A DNA stretch of 18,543 bases from Paraglomus occultum. Lineage: Eukaryota; Glomeromycota; Glomeromycetes; Paraglomerales; Paraglomeraceae. Positions 18,053-18,543 of this stretch are shown here, piece after piece. Positions within the stretch are counted from its first letter, which is position 1, and each line of letters starts with the position of its first letter. A program made the position numbers and the translations under genes. The notes below the pieces were generated by a model. The model saw nothing but the letters and a program-made list of their open reading frames with translations, did no database searches and was not told the DNA's origin. The stretch is taken from the NCBI GenBank assembly GCA_910592205.1, contig CAJVPJ010000712.1, positions 1 to 18,543 of the forward strand, written 5' to 3'.

Positions 18053-18543
18053 CTACACTCCTGATCCATCAGCTATACTATCAACTAAGCGAAGGCAATG
18101 GGCGACGCAATTCCCATCGATCACTTGAGCCCCTGCCATCTGAAGCAAGTGTCTTGCAAAAGCCATTCTTAGATTATACGCCGAAATGTCTCGAGCCCGT
18201 GTTTTCGCAAATTGAATGCATAGGCCCGACAAATGACAATCGCCATTGGTTCTGTAATACGACAGATAAATACGACGTCAGTAAACTGTAAATCCACGCT
18301 CGGGTTAATCGTAGCGACTGTACGAACGTACTCCAATTGCGATAGATATCTGTTCCATAGCCTTATCATGTCTTTTTCCTCGTCCGCCAGGTCTTTTTCG
18401 TTCAGTCCCTAGTCAATATAACGGGGCCGAAAAGTTTGTTAAACGTTTAGCGCGAGTTTACTTGCTCGCTACATTATCCTCATTACATACCTCATCAAAC
18501 CATTGATCCAACCAATGAGTACACACATCATCTTCCGAATTGT
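18053..18543 (-). CDS. Suz12-like Polycomb protein, C-terminal VEFS box (partial)
   Basis: Suz12 is a core subunit of PRC2, which methylates histone H3 lysine 27; its VEFS box contacts the catalytic subunit. Three exons are visible: 18543-18491 (continuing outside the window), 18408-18332 and 18251-18053 (stop TAG). Phases are 0 and 2, with donors GTATGT and GTACGT and acceptors CTAG and ACAG. The 108 visible residues run SEDDVCTHWLDQWFDE, then DEEKDMIRLWNRYLSQLE, then LCIQFAKTRARDISAYNLR, then FARHLLQMAGAQVIDGNCV and CLRLVDSIADGSGV. The order acidic-WL...E, EK..M.LWN, C..F, ..NL...F..HL..M....I......L is that of the VEFS box. The protein ends soon after the box, as in several fungi. Without the join at 18332/18251 the frame would stop early. 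I cannot see the zinc finger or N-terminal region, so an Emf2/Vrn2-type relative is equally possible. Confidence 0.83.

Noticed and set aside
1-18543. CRISPR arrays, bacterial operons, insertion sequences or viral genes
   Set aside because: No direct-repeat/spacer structure, no ribosome-binding-site-linked gene clusters, no transposase or viral hallmark motifs; the gene architecture is eukaryotic throughout.

Overview
The window looks like nuclear DNA of a filamentous, probably early-diverging fungus (Mucoromycota or a relative). Genes are split by many short spliceosomal introns with GTAAGT/GTATGT-type donors. Intergenic DNA is AT-rich and full of microsatellites. The gene set (fungal-type complex I, CENP-W, a Suz12-type VEFS box, animal-like ACMSD) fits neither a budding yeast nor a plant. 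I cannot name the genus. All exon models were built by hand from reading frame, splice sites and family knowledge. No alignment was run.

Layout, left to right: (1) 1-507, + strand, 3' part of an RNase III-like mitochondrial large-ribosomal-subunit protein (mL57/mL44 type), frame open from base 3. (2) 852-3098, - strand, complete 6-phosphogluconate dehydrogenase in eight exons. (3) 3099-5315, a gene-poor stretch with a decayed Sel1-repeat-like fragment and an orphan open frame. (4) 5316-6788, - strand, complete F-actin capping protein alpha in eight exons. (5) 6789-9491, a long stretch with no recognised gene, holding repeats, a nested inverted repeat, a CRE palindrome and a G-run cluster. (6) 9492-11669, - strand, a two-exon coiled-coil protein with a CC1-box-like dynein-adaptor motif and a C-terminal membrane anchor. 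(7) 11670-13135, the upstream region shared with the next, divergent gene. (8) 13136-15029, + strand, complete aminocarboxymuconate-semialdehyde decarboxylase in nine exons, one only 13 nt long. (9) 15385-15764, - strand, the 63-residue complex I subunit NDUFB2. (10) 17452-17838, + strand, the 76-residue kinetochore histone-fold protein CENP-W. (11) 18053-18543, - strand, the C-terminal VEFS box of a Suz12-like Polycomb subunit, cut by the window end.

The genes do not form one pathway; this is a normal eukaryotic mix. Several pairs share intergenic space: mL57-like/6PGDH, ACMSD/NDUFB2 and CENP-W/Suz12 are convergent, and the coiled-coil gene and ACMSD are divergent. Loose functional links are mitochondrion and NAD(P) metabolism (mL57-like, 6PGDH, ACMSD, NDUFB2), cytoskeletal transport (CapZ alpha, CC1-box protein) and chromatin or centromere (CENP-W, Suz12). 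The most novel item is the tail-anchored CC1-box protein, a candidate membrane-bound dynein adaptor.
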